Program-made: the position numbers and the translations under genes
The notes under the pieces: generated by a model
The model's input: the letters and a program-made list of their open reading frames with translations, nothing else
What the model was told of the DNA's origin: nothing
Databases searched by the model: none
DNA from: Gloeobacterales cyanobacterium ES-bin-313
GTDB taxonomy: Bacteria; Cyanobacteriota; Cyanobacteriia; Gloeobacterales; Gloeobacteraceae
NCBI GenBank assembly: GCA_014379585.1
Contig: JACMLN010000165.1
Span: 1-60,466 of the forward strand
Length of the DNA stretch: 60,466 bases
Direction of reading: 5' to 3'
Shown: positions 36,448-45,048 of the stretch, piece after piece
Position numbering within the stretch: the stretch's first letter is position 1
How the letters are laid out: each line of letters opens with the position of its first letter

Positions 36448-38139
36448 ATGCGGAATCGAAAGTACTTCGCTGTCCTGTTAACCGCCCTCTTCCTCGCTAG
36501 CTGTAGCAGCGACGCGCCTGCTGATTTTTCTGGTTTTCAAGTCGAACTGCGGGTCGGTAGTGCCCTGGGTGACTTCTGCAAAGCAGCCATTGCCAAATTC
36601 AACGCCCAAAGCCCAAAACTCGCCAATGGCCAGCCTTTTCAGGCGACCTGCAACCCTGAAGGCAGTGGGGATGTGGTGACATCGGTCACGACGCTTGCCA
36701 ATCAATTGAAGTCCGGAACGATCAAGGCCGACGATCCCCAATTTCCGACCTTGATCTCTGTAGACGGGGAGATCTATCAAAGCCAACTGATCTACCAAAT
36801 TGATCAGCTCTTCCCTGGCCAGAATTACATTCCGGCGATCACCGATGCACCACTGATCGCTAACAGTCCGATGGTCTTGATGGCGCAGCCCGATGTCGCG
36901 AAGGGACTGCAAAAAGTCGCGGATCCCTACAAGGCATTGGTCACTGCCAAGACCCACCAAGATATCGATCCGGCTGGCCCAGCCCTCACTGTTCACTACG
37001 TGCAAACGGCTCCAACCCGCTCTAACTCTGGCTTACAAACCCTGGTCGCTCAATTCGCTTCGGTTTCTGGCAAGCGGCCTGAAGACTTGAGCGTGGCGGA
37101 TGTGCAGCGCTATCAAGCTGATATCCAAAAAGTACAGAGCAAAGTGACCCGCTACGGCGCTTCAACAAATAGTCTGGCCAAGGCGATGGTCAAAAATGGT
37201 CCCTACTGGGCGACGGTCGGCTCGGTGTACGAATCTTCGGTGATCGCTGCCAATAGCACTCTGCCCACAGATCAGACCCGCTACCAGGCGGTCTATCCGA
37301 AGTCTACATTTTCTTCGAATATGCGAATAATTTTGCCCAATGCGCCCTGGGTGAGTGCAGACGAAAAAGCGGCAGCCAAGCAGATTATTGACTTTTTGCG
37401 CACACCTGAAACCCAGAAAATTGCTACTGAGCTGGGACTGCGCCCTGGTGTGCCTGGTGTGCCCCTCGGCGATAAATTTACGGCGGCCTACGGAGTGCTT
37501 CCCGAACCGAAGTACGATTCCTATCGGCCTCCTAGTCCGGCGGTGGTGAGTGCAATGCTCACCTCCTGGCTATCTTTCGCTAAGAAATCTTCCTTGGTGG
37601 TGGTTGTCGTCGATTCTTCTGGATCCATGGAAGGCGACAAGATTGCAGCGGTGCAGCGAACCTTGCAGACCTACGTCGATACCCTAGGGCCGAAAGATCA
37701 GATCGCCTTGATCGACTTTGACACCGAAATTCGCGAACCTGTGGTGATCGACGGCACCCCCCAAGGCCGTGCCAGGGGTCAACAATTCATCAGCAACCTC
37801 CAGGCAGAGGGGGGCACGCACCTCTACGATGCAGCGATATTTGCTCGCAACTGGCTGCGTGGTCATCTGCGCAAAGAGGCGATCAATGCAGTCTTGATCC
37901 TCACCGACGGCAACGACGAAGGCTCCGCTATTTCTTTGGAGGCCTTAGGGGAAGAACTGAAAAAGAGCGGATTCTCCACGGACGAACGGATTTCCTTTTT
38001 TACAGTCGGTTACGGCAATGACGGCGATTTTAATAAATCTGCCCTTACTCAGATTGCGGAATTGAACGGTGGGTACTTTGCCCCTGGCAATCCTGAAACA
38101 ATCAACCGCTTGATGGCGGATCTGCAAGTGGAGTTTTAG
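36448..38139 (+). CDS. lipoprotein with solute-binding and VWA domains
   Basis: A 563-residue protein with a lipoprotein signal (lipobox LASC, Cys19). Residues about 30-345 form a type 2 periplasmic binding-protein fold, with TAPTRSNSGLQTL at 188-200. Residues about 382-560 form a von Willebrand A domain with an intact MIDAS: DSSGS at 389-393, Thr457 in GGTHLYDA and Asp487 in LTDGND. A MIDAS metal site usually mediates protein-protein contact. No permease or ATPase gene is beside it, so it is unlikely to serve simple uptake. The partner gene starts 2 bases after the stop. AAGGGA precedes the ATG. Sensing or assembly at the cell surface is a guess. Confidence 0.85.
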   Translation: MRNRKYFAVLLTALFLASCSSDAPADFSGFQVELRVGSALGDFCKAAIAKFNAQSPKLANGQPFQATCNPEGSGDVVTSVTTLANQLKSGTIKADDPQFPTLISVDGEIYQSQLIYQIDQLFPGQNYIPAITDAPLIANSPMVLMAQPDVAKGLQKVADPYKALVTAKTHQDIDPAGPALTVHYVQTAPTRSNSGLQTLVAQFASVSGKRPEDLSVADVQRYQADIQKVQSKVTRYGASTNSLAKAMVKNGPYWATVGSVYESSVIAANSTLPTDQTRYQAVYPKSTFSSNMRIILPNAPWVSADEKAAAKQIIDFLRTPETQKIATELGLRPGVPGVPLGDKFTAAYGVLPEPKYDSYRPPSPAVVSAMLTSWLSFAKKSSLVVVVVDSSGSMEGDKIAAVQRTLQTYVDTLGPKDQIALIDFDTEIREPVVIDGTPQGRARGQQFISNLQAEGGTHLYDAAIFARNWLRGHLRKEAINAVLILTDGNDEGSAISLEALGEELKKSGFSTDERISFFTVGYGNDGDFNKSALTQIAELNGGYFAPGNPETINRLMADLQVEF

Positions 38140-38141
38140 CG

Positions 38142-39959
38142 ATGCGCTGGGTGAATCCTCTCTCCGCTCCCTTGGCAGTGTTTGCTGCTAGTGTGCTGTT
38201 ACTCCTTGGACTCCGCTTTCTCGATCTCTCGATCTGGATTGCCCTCCCTGTCGCCCTCGTTGTCGCTTTTGGCCTTGCTCCTTTTTTCCAGGCAAAACCA
38301 CCGACGGCCAATCCAGAACTGGCCAGGGAACTAGAGGCAGCCAAGCAACGCGCCTTGGAACTTTCTACGAAAGCGGACAGCTTCTACGCTGAGGCAACAA
38401 AACTACTCACTGCCCCCGGCCAAGTGGAAGCCTTAGGGATCGTTCAGTACGCCCGCAGTCGGGTGCAGGATTTGCCCACTCGCGTCGCCCAACTTGCGGA
38501 TCGCTTTGAAGGCAGCGGTTCATTGCTGGCTCTCGATGACCTGCGCGAACAATTGCAGGGTGTTGAAGCGAAGGCCAGTAAAAGTAGCGGGGTCGCCCGC
38601 ACCCAATTTGTCCAGTTGGCAGACAGCCTGCGGCGCAACATTCGCCTTGCCCAAGAAGGCCAAGATGCCCGAGTCGCCCAAGTCACAAGTCTGAATACGC
38701 TCATTTTGGATACCGCAGGCACTCTGCAGGCGATGCAGAACCGCCTGCGCACCACCGACCTTCCCCAAGTCAAAGAACTGCAATCCCTCGATGAACAGCT
38801 CACGGCATTTAGCGAAAGTGTCGATCTTCTCGTCGGCGATCCTGGCCTCGCCCCTGCCGCAAAAACGACCCAGGACAGGCGTAGCTTCTTGACCTCCCTC
38901 GGTATTGCTGGTGCAGCCGTTGCCCTGACGTTTGCCCCCATTCCTGGCACCCAGCGCACCCTGGTCATCGTCAGTGGTACCGAGTTGCAAGAACCGTTGC
39001 AGGCGTTAAAGATACAGTTTGAAAAAATTCACCCTGAACTACGCCTCGACCTGCAATTTCAAGGCTCCCAGGATATCGTCAATAAATTTATTGATGACAA
39101 AAACGACTTCAATCCGGCGGTGATCATTCCAGCCAACGGCCAGATCCTGAAGGAATTAGAAGCCCGTTGGCGTGCTCAGAATAGTAGCGACCCTTTCTAC
39201 AATGCTCCCAAGCCGATCACCAAAACCCTCCTCGTGGCCATCGCTTGGCCGGAGCGGGGGAAAGTGCTCTTTCCCGATGGTCGGTTTCGCTGGGATCGCC
39301 TCGAAGCCGCCCTGAAAGCAAAAAATTGGGCGAACTTCAGTGGAAACGCAAGCTGGGGCAGTTTCGACTTTGTGATCACGGATCCAACCCGATCCAACAG
39401 TGGCCAACTCACTCTCGGACTTTTTGCCCAATCCAAGTCGGGTAGTCTCAGTATCGCCACCCTCAACGATCAAAGTGCCAGTGACCTGATCGCTCTCGTC
39501 AAGCGCTCCGTCTACCAACCACCACGATCCACAGATGTTCTGCTCCAAGAATTTATTGCCCGTGGACCCAACGAAGCTGACATTGCCATAGTGTACGAGA
39601 GTATCGCCCTCCATCGGTGGTCTCAATCGACGACGACCCAAGGCAAGCCTTACCAGATCTACTACTTAGATCCAACCGTTGAAACCGTCTCCACTGCAGC
39701 GATTGTCCGTCGTAGTATCGATGAGCGCACTGCCCAATCCGCCCGTACTTTCCTCGATTTCTTGACTCAGAGTGAGCAGCAGGCGACCTTTGTGCGCTAC
39801 GGTTTTCGGCCTGTCAATGGCGATGTGCCCAACGTGTCGGATAGCCCCTGGCAAAAGAATATTCCCGGAGCAGAGTCAAAACTCAGCGTGCATACCCTCC
39901 CGATTTTCGAGCCTGAAATCTTGACAGAAATCAAACGCCTCTGGGAGCGCTCAAATTAG
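38142..39959 (+). CDS. membrane-anchored coiled-coil protein with a solute-binding domain
   Basis: A 605-residue protein in a tight operon with the VWA lipoprotein. Two hydrophobic segments lie at about residues 11-27 and 29-49. A charged helical region follows (about 57-235), then a third hydrophobic segment at about 249-265 preceded by DRRSFLTSLG, and a type 2 solute-binding domain from about 272 to the end. The solute-binding part has FQGSQDIVNKFID and ITDPTRSNSGQLTL (412-425), sharing PTRSNSG with the upstream protein. A reasonable topology puts the coiled coil in the cytoplasm and the binding domain in the periplasm. The RRSFL sequence resembles a twin-arginine signal at an unusual internal place. 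Function unknown. Confidence 0.8.
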   Translation: MRWVNPLSAPLAVFAASVLLLLGLRFLDLSIWIALPVALVVAFGLAPFFQAKPPTANPELARELEAAKQRALELSTKADSFYAEATKLLTAPGQVEALGIVQYARSRVQDLPTRVAQLADRFEGSGSLLALDDLREQLQGVEAKASKSSGVARTQFVQLADSLRRNIRLAQEGQDARVAQVTSLNTLILDTAGTLQAMQNRLRTTDLPQVKELQSLDEQLTAFSESVDLLVGDPGLAPAAKTTQDRRSFLTSLGIAGAAVALTFAPIPGTQRTLVIVSGTELQEPLQALKIQFEKIHPELRLDLQFQGSQDIVNKFIDDKNDFNPAVIIPANGQILKELEARWRAQNSSDPFYNAPKPITKTLLVAIAWPERGKVLFPDGRFRWDRLEAALKAKNWANFSGNASWGSFDFVITDPTRSNSGQLTLGLFAQSKSGSLSIATLNDQSASDLIALVKRSVYQPPRSTDVLLQEFIARGPNEADIAIVYESIALHRWSQSTTTQGKPYQIYYLDPTVETVSTAAIVRRSIDERTAQSARTFLDFLTQSEQQATFVRYGFRPVNGDVPNVSDSPWQKNIPGAESKLSVHTLPIFEPEILTEIKRLWERSN

Positions 39960-39980
39960 TCCCTGATGGCCAAGACCAAA

Positions 39981-40010
39981 GTTGGGGACACATCAGGCTG
40001 TGTCCCCAAC
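39981..40010. terminator. palindrome/terminator after the VWA/SBP operon
   Basis: Perfect 11-bp arms GTTGGGGACAC and GTGTCCCCAAC flank an 8-base loop. It lies 22 bases after the stop at 39959 and probably ends the transcript. There is no T-run, and it belongs by sequence to the same GGGGACA palindrome type as 49-74. Confidence 0.6.
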
Positions 40011-40020
40011 TACCCATACC

Positions 40021-40140
40021 CTATTTGAAGTAGCCAACTGCATCCACGACCAATTTTGTACTTGATTGATTTGCCTGAATATTCAAATCATTGGCACAGG
40101 TGGCTATCGCTGGATCGCAGATACAAACGAAAAATATGCG
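40021..40140 (-). pseudogene. remnant ending in VVDAVGYF
   Basis: The last residues of a minus-strand frame read NIQANQSSTKLVVDAVGYFK before a stop. The VVDVxGYF end is typical of the C-terminal beta-strand of some secreted cyanobacterial and actinobacterial repeat proteins. Nothing upstream in the frame extends the similarity, so this looks like the debris of a lost gene. The identification is weak. Confidence 0.35.
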
Positions 40141-40183
40141 GAAACCGGTATGGATTTCAAGATGTGTATGATGGCTATTGGTT

Positions 40184-40360
40184 TTAAACTTCGCGTTCAG
40201 GCAGGATTCGAGAACCGAGAATTTTTTTGCTGTCGGCACTGAGGGCAAGAAGTTGTTGATTGGCAGCTTCGGCGAGACGGAGGCTCGCTTCGAGGGTCAA
40301 AGAAAGGCCAGCGACGGCAAGGAGAAGCAGTGGATCAAGTTCCGGGGATTTCAAAGACAT
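40184..40360 (-). CDS. small hypothetical protein coupled to the HEAT-repeat gene
   Basis: A 58-residue protein, mostly helical: LLLLAVAGLSLTLEASLRLA could form a hydrophobic or membrane-associated helix, followed by SADSKKILGSRILPEREV. The start overlaps the end of the HEAT-repeat gene by 26 bases, and a strong AAGGAG lies 8 bases before the ATG inside that gene, which favours translation. I do not recognise the family. Confidence 0.5.
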   Translation of the reverse strand: MSLKSPELDPLLLLAVAGLSLTLEASLRLAEAANQQLLALSADSKKILGSRILPEREV

Positions 40361-40997
40361 CAACACCATCTCCTTCAAGTTCGTTGTAACCAAGCCGTTC
40401 TAAAGCTTCGTGGACATCCTGTTGGACGCTTAGATCTTCGTCTTTTAAGGCTTTGATCAAAGTCGGGATCGCCTCTATACATTCTAGTTGGCCTAACGCC
40501 CACGCACAATTACTGCGCACAACAGCCAGTGGGTCGTCAAGCAAAGCAGTGCATAGGTAAGGAACAGCGCGTAAATCCCCTAACTGCCCCAAGGCACTTG
40601 CTGACCAAAGACGAACAGCGGGAATATCGGTGGCCAAAGAATCGACCAAGGGTTCAAAGGCACGGCTGTCGCAGCAGTTGCCTAACGCCCAAATCAGTCC
40701 CTTGCGGACATAACCATTCCAGTCTGTACGCAACGCAGCAATCAGAGCATCGACGATCTTTGGGCAAGGATTGCGTCCAAGGGCGTAGGCCGAACTGACC
40801 CGGACTAGGGGGCAGTTGTCCTGCAACAAGTGAATGAGGGCTGGAATTGCCCGTTCCTCTTGGACTTCTGAGAATGCGCGGGCAGCTAACATGCGTCTGT
40901 TGACATCACTTGCCCACAGGTCTTCGAGCAGAGCCTCCACATCCAGCAGCAACTCAGCTTCGTCAGGTATGAATTCCTCGACGATCAGATCTTCCAT
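40335..40997 (-). CDS. HEAT-repeat protein
   Basis: A 220-residue protein built of about five HEAT (PBS-lyase type) repeats, such as PALIHLLQDNCPLVRVSSAY and AVPYLCTALLDDPLAVVRSN, each of about 30 residues between residues 25 and 205, with an acidic N-terminus (MEDLIVEEFIPDEAELLLD) and acidic C-terminus. In cyanobacteria such repeats occur in phycobilin lyases (CpcE/F) and NblB, but also in unrelated scaffold proteins; the lyase role is not supported by local neighbours. ATG at 40997 follows the sigma-factor gene by 49 bases, so both could share a transcript. Confidence 0.8.
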   Translation of the reverse strand: MEDLIVEEFIPDEAELLLDVEALLEDLWASDVNRRMLAARAFSEVQEERAIPALIHLLQDNCPLVRVSSAYALGRNPCPKIVDALIAALRTDWNGYVRKGLIWALGNCCDSRAFEPLVDSLATDIPAVRLWSASALGQLGDLRAVPYLCTALLDDPLAVVRSNCAWALGQLECIEAIPTLIKALKDEDLSVQQDVHEALERLGYNELEGDGVDVFEIPGT

Positions 40998-41046
40998 TGC
41001 CCTATTTTGCCATCCCTGTGCCCCGTTCAGCACCCCTAGGCACGAC

Positions 41047-41952
41047 TTAGTCTTCTGCCCAATCCCGTAGTTGTGATTGACGGCGAGGATGGCGGAGCTT
41101 GCGCATCGCTTTGGCTTGAATCTGACGCACCCGTTCGCGGGACAAATTGTACATCTCGCCAATGTCCGAAAGGGTATAGGTGTTGCCGTCGGCGAGACCG
41201 AAGCGCAATTCAATAATGTCCCGCTCTCTTTGGGTCAAAAGGTGCAGGAGTCCTTCGATTTGCTCCACAAGCAGAACGTGATCCAACATCTCGGTCGGTG
41301 AGGTGGTTGTGTGATCTTCGATCAGTTGGAGGAGTTCTGTGTCCTCTTCTTTGCCAACTTTGATGTGCAAAGAGAGAGTGCGGCGACCCGCATCGAGAAT
41401 TTCATCGAGTTTCTCAATGCTCAGTTCAAGGGCTTCCGCAATCTCAGCTTTGGTCGGTTTGCGGGAATGCTCTTGGGTAAGTTCGCGGCGAACCCGCTTT
41501 ACCTGATTGAGCTTTTCCACCATATGCACAGGAAGTCGTACAGTGCGGGACTGAGAAGCGATGGCGCGGGTAATCCCTTGGCGAATCCACCAGTAGGCGT
41601 AGGTCGAGAATTTATAGCCGCGCTCAAAATCGAACTTTTCAGCAGCCCGCATCAAGCCAATCGCGCCTTCTTGAATCAAGTCCAGAAAAGGCACGCCCCG
41701 ATTGAGATATTTCTTGGCAATTGAAACCACCAAGCGCAAGTTTGCCCGCACAAGTCGGCGCTTGGCTGGTTCTGCCTCAGACCCCCCAGCCGCAATCACC
41801 TGGGCAAGTTCCACTTCTTGCTCGCCAGTTAACAGGGGGTATCGAGACATCTCGCGGAGAAACTGGCCTACGGAATCCTCAAGGGAGGCTTGGGTTGGGC
41901 GACCACGCTTTTGATCGTTGACAGTGAGATTTACGTTTACGGAGCTTGACAT
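41047..41952 (-). CDS. RpoD-family group 2 sigma factor
   Basis: A 301-residue primary-like sigma factor. Region 1.2 starts at [19 protein letters not shown], region 2 carries [20 protein letters not shown] and [18 protein letters not shown], region 3 has [17 protein letters not shown], and region 4 has [13 protein letters not shown] followed by the helix-turn-helix [10 protein letters not shown] (here [13 protein letters not shown]). No region 1.1 is present, as expected for group 2 sigma factors SigB-SigE. Which of these it is cannot be told. ATG at 41952 is preferred. The downstream neighbours are the HEAT gene and its small partner. The first 120 bases before the start hold an AT-rich stretch that may be its promoter. 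Confidence 0.92.
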   Translation of the reverse strand: MSSSVNVNLTVNDQKRGRPTQASLEDSVGQFLREMSRYPLLTGEQEVELAQVIAAGGSEAEPAKRRLVRANLRLVVSIAKKYLNRGVPFLDLIQEGAIGLMRAAEKFDFERGYKFSTYAYWWIRQGITRAIASQSRTVRLPVHMVEKLNQVKRVRRELTQEHSRKPTKAEIAEALELSIEKLDEILDAGRRTLSLHIKVGKEEDTELLQLIEDHTTTSPTEMLDHVLLVEQIEGLLHLLTQRERDIIELRFGLADGNTYTLSDIGEMYNLSRERVRQIQAKAMRKLRHPRRQSQLRDWAED

Positions 41953-42080
41953 TGGTGATCTCCCGATACCCTGCAAAACTGATGCGGAAAGCTTGAATAG
42001 CTATATTAGTTTTTTTAACAAAAATTAAAGATTAAGTCAACCTGTATTCAGGCGCTTTACAAAAAAACTATGCTATGTAG

Positions 42081-42752
42081 TCATTCTAAAAATTTCTCAG
42101 GGGCGCTTGGCTCTATCTCCAGGAGCAGATCGATCATGGTGTGAATTTGTTCGGTGCATTGCTGGGTCACGGAACGTAGGGTTTCGCGGTCGCCAGTTTG
42201 TGGTGCGGGGATCACCTCACCGAAGCTGACTTGGAGGCGAGCGAGGTTCGGTATGGTCTTGCCTTTGGGGAGGATCCGTTCAGATCCGCAGATCGCCATT
42301 GGCAACAGAGGCACTCCGGCTTTCGCAGCGATCATGGCTGCACCGAGTTGTGGTGTAGGAATGCGGCCATCTTCTGTGCGGGTGCCATTTAAAAAAATTC
42401 CGACTGCCCAGCCTGCGCTTAAGGCTTCAAGGGCGACCCGAAATGCACCCCGATCTCCACTTCCGCGCTTGACCGGAAAAGCCCCGTATGTACGAATCAC
42501 ATCTTTGAGGATCGGAACGCGAAACAGTTCTTCTTTGGCCATGAAGGCGACAGGGCGGGCAGCAGAGTGGGCGACAATGACCGGGTCTAGGTTGCTGGCA
42601 TGATTACAGACCAGCAAGAATGAACCAGTCTTGGGGACTTGCTCGATGCCCTTGACGTGGATGCGGAAAACGCCGTTCAGCAGTGGCCCCACCAAGGACC
42701 ACTTCAGGATGTTGTAGGCGCGTTGGGTTTGTTCTGGTTTAAGTGTGGCCAT
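42081..42752 (-). CDS. plsC: 1-acyl-glycerol-3-phosphate acyltransferase
   Basis: PlsC makes phosphatidic acid from lysophosphatidic acid at the membrane. The 223-residue protein carries the acyltransferase box LLVCNHASNLDPVI (HxxxxD, His at about residue 50), PVKRGSGDRG, and the third box FLNGTRTEDGRI; the usual FPEGTR is here FLNGTR, a noticeable change in the glycerol-phosphate-binding box. The start codon overlaps the ubiD stop by one base (TGATG), so the two genes are coupled. The order is ubiD then plsC. Confidence 0.88.
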   Translation of the reverse strand: MATLKPEQTQRAYNILKWSLVGPLLNGVFRIHVKGIEQVPKTGSFLLVCNHASNLDPVIVAHSAARPVAFMAKEELFRVPILKDVIRTYGAFPVKRGSGDRGAFRVALEALSAGWAVGIFLNGTRTEDGRIPTPQLGAAMIAAKAGVPLLPMAICGSERILPKGKTIPNLARLQVSFGEVIPAPQTGDRETLRSVTQQCTEQIHTMIDLLLEIEPSAPEKFLE

Positions 42753-44260
42753 CAACCGCTGTAGCCCCACGCTTTGGGATCCAAATTTTTGAGGGGCAAA
42801 TCGCCGAGACCGTACTCTGCCCAACGCCGACTGACTTGGGCTGCTACGGCTGGGTCGGAGCGCAGTGGATCCCCCCAGGCATGATCGGTTTCTGGGGCAA
42901 TTTTTGTGGTGGCATCGATGCCCATGCGCGCTCCAAGACCAATGCGTTCACTGGCAAAATCCAAAGAATCAAACGGCGTGTCGGGAATAATAAACACGTC
43001 TCGCTGCGGATCGACTTTTGAGGCGATTGCCCAGACGACTTGAGCGGGGTCGCGAATATCGATTTCCTCATCCACCACAACCACGAATTTGGTGTAAGTG
43101 AATTGAGCAAGAGCCGTCCAGAAGGCGAGAGCCGCTCGCCGCGCCTGACCGGGATAGGCTTTTTTGATCGAAAGGATGGCGAGCTTGTAGCTGAGGGCAT
43201 CCATGGGCAAGAAGAAGTCCCGGACTTCGGGCACCTGTTGGCGCAGCAGTGGGGTGTAGATCCGGTTGAGGGCGATGGCGATCATCGCTTCTTCTTTGGG
43301 GGGACGACCCGAAAAAGCGGTGTGGTAGATCGGGTTTTCCCGGTGGGTGACTGTATGGATTTTGACGAGGGGCGAATCTTCCGCCAAACCGTAGTAGCCC
43401 ATGTGATCGCCGAAGGGGCCATCGGACATCACTTCCCCGGGGGTAATCGTGCCTTCCAGGACAAATTCGCTGTGGGCAGGCACCAAGAGATCCGAAGTCC
43501 GACACTGGGCCAACTGCACACCCTCTCCGGCGTAAAGTCCAGCGAAGACCCACTCCGAAAGATCCACAGGAATCGGTGTAGCAGCAGCCATGATCAAGAG
43601 CGGATCGACACCGACAGCGATGGCAATCGGCAATTTTTCACCCCGTTCTGCGGCCTTACGTAAATGTCTTGCCCCACCCCGCACCGACAACCAGTGAACG
43701 GTCATTGTATTTCTGTTCTGTTGCTGGAGGCGGTAGATGCCGACGTTGGGGGTGCCTGTTTCGGGGTCATTGGTAATCACAAGACCCATGGTCAAAATTC
43801 GACCCGCATCGCCAGGGTAGGGACGGATCATTGGGATGCGATTCAAATCAACTTGGGCACCTTCTTCCACCACTTGTTGGCATTCGGGGCCAAACAGCAC
43901 CCGACCGGGCTGGGATCTAAGCACATCGAACACCAGCGGTGCAAAGTCCATGGCATCCTGCAAACTGCGGGGAGGGCGGGGTTTTTGGAGCTTACCCAAC
44001 TTTTCGCCGAGACCCTCTAATTCCTGAATATCTTGCAATCCCATAGACCAGACCACCCGTTCCACCGTCCCCATCAAATTCACAGCCACGGGGTAACTGG
44101 TGCCCTTCACATTTTCGAACAGCAAAGCCGGCCCACCGCTGGCCAACATGCGATTGGCAATCTCAGCAATTTCTAAGTCTGTGCTCACCGGAGCTTTGAT
44201 CCGACGCAACTGCCCACGATTTTCGAGGAGTTGCAAAAATGTCCGCAGATCCCGCCCCAT
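42752..44260 (-). CDS. UbiD family decarboxylase
   Basis: A 502-residue prenylated-FMN-dependent decarboxylase of the UbiD family. It begins RDLRTFLQLLENRGQLRRI and has IANRMLASGGPALLFENVKG, PFGDHMGYYG and HTVTHRENPIYHTAFSGRPP, the part that holds the active-site Glu/Arg region, and a C-terminal IDATTKIAPETDH. In cyanobacteria UbiD-type enzymes are proposed to act in plastoquinone synthesis on 4-hydroxybenzoate intermediates. The cofactor-forming partner ubiX is not in this window. ATG at 44260 is preferred over 44278. Confidence 0.9.
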   Translation of the reverse strand: MGRDLRTFLQLLENRGQLRRIKAPVSTDLEIAEIANRMLASGGPALLFENVKGTSYPVAVNLMGTVERVVWSMGLQDIQELEGLGEKLGKLQKPRPPRSLQDAMDFAPLVFDVLRSQPGRVLFGPECQQVVEEGAQVDLNRIPMIRPYPGDAGRILTMGLVITNDPETGTPNVGIYRLQQQNRNTMTVHWLSVRGGARHLRKAAERGEKLPIAIAVGVDPLLIMAAATPIPVDLSEWVFAGLYAGEGVQLAQCRTSDLLVPAHSEFVLEGTITPGEVMSDGPFGDHMGYYGLAEDSPLVKIHTVTHRENPIYHTAFSGRPPKEEAMIAIALNRIYTPLLRQQVPEVRDFFLPMDALSYKLAILSIKKAYPGQARRAALAFWTALAQFTYTKFVVVVDEEIDIRDPAQVVWAIASKVDPQRDVFIIPDTPFDSLDFASERIGLGARMGIDATTKIAPETDHAWGDPLRSDPAVAAQVSRRWAEYGLGDLPLKNLDPKAWGYSG

Positions 44261-44281
44261 ATTTAATTCCTTCCCCAAGGT

Positions 44282-44562
44282 TCAGATCAATCCTAGTACG
44301 CCCTCCGCAATGCCCTTGCGCTCCAAAAAAGCGATTGTCTCATCGCACCAGGCGACCTGAGCCGATTCGGCATATACACCGCTGCGCGGGGTGATGTAGA
44401 CAAACCGAGCTTGATCATCCAGAGTCTCTGGCTGTTCAAAATATTTCTTTTCTAGGCAAGACGCTCTTGGTGGGCACTGCGGTGGCGCTGCAATTCAGCC
44501 AGAACCGTTGGCAAAGGTACGACATAGCCCGAATAGAGTTTGACGAGCAAATCATCTTTTAG
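44282..44562 (-). pseudogene. decayed coding sequence of unknown family
   Basis: Two minus-strand segments look coding but lie in different frames. The first (44452-44562) reads KDDLLVKLYSGYVVPLPTVL and ends in a stop at 44452; the second (44282 to about 44460) reads RFVYITPRSGVYAESAQVAW and ends in a stop at 44282. A single frameshift near 44455 would join them. The upstream part of the gene is missing, and the dispersed repeat copy B begins nine bases further on. I do not recognise the family. Confidence 0.45.
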
Positions 44563-44570
44563 GGGACTGC

Positions 44571-44675
44571 CCTTTGGTGCTGTTCGCCCTATTTATCGCA
44601 ATTCACCAAGCTAGAAATAATGCGCAGTTTGATCAGTATCCGCAGATGTCGGGGCAGCATCGTTTACCCCGACAT
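44571..44675. repeat. dispersed intergenic repeat, copy B, with adjacent palindrome
   Basis: 44571-44644 matches 110-183 (see copy A). It is followed immediately by the palindrome ATGTCGGGG / CCCCGACAT (44646-44675, 12-base loop). Copy A has its palindrome on the other side, so the repeat and the palindromes are not in the same order in the two places. Confidence 0.7.
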
Positions 44676-45048
44676 ATCTTGTAATTAATCAAAAGGCGAA
44701 AAGGTATACAAGCGCTGAGGGAAACTTGCGTTTTAGCGCAATTTGTTTTTCTATAAATCCACTTTTAATCCATAAAAATCGATGATAATAGTCGCGCATT
44801 AAATGAGGAAGTTTGAATTGAGTTTTTTGCATAATAGGCGCAATCATCCGGAGATAATACGTCTTCCTTTGGAGAGATTTCTATTGGTGACTATGGTCAT
44901 TAGTATAGTTGTGAAGTTTGTTGGATTCCTGAACTTACTAAGCGTTGTAGATTGTTGATGTGGATGAATAAAGCAGTGCACCGCATTCGCTTTTGTCCTG
45001 AAAACCACAATTTTCCTCAACGCAGACTTTGCACAAAGGAGTTTCCCG
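44676..45048. other. AT-rich intergenic stretch
   Basis: This region of over 370 bases has no convincing open frame on either strand. It becomes AT-rich (for example about 44740-44830), unlike neighbouring coding sequence, and leads into the secreted-protein gene at 45049 with an AAAGGAG ribosome-binding site at its end. A promoter for that gene is probably here, but I could not fix its boxes. Confidence 0.5.

Noticed and set aside
43040-43663. Long frame opposite the ubiD gene
   Set aside because: It is the antisense of a well-conserved UbiD sequence and has no family feature; the same applies to the long frames opposite trpC, the amidohydrolase and the glycosyltransferase at 26602-27852.
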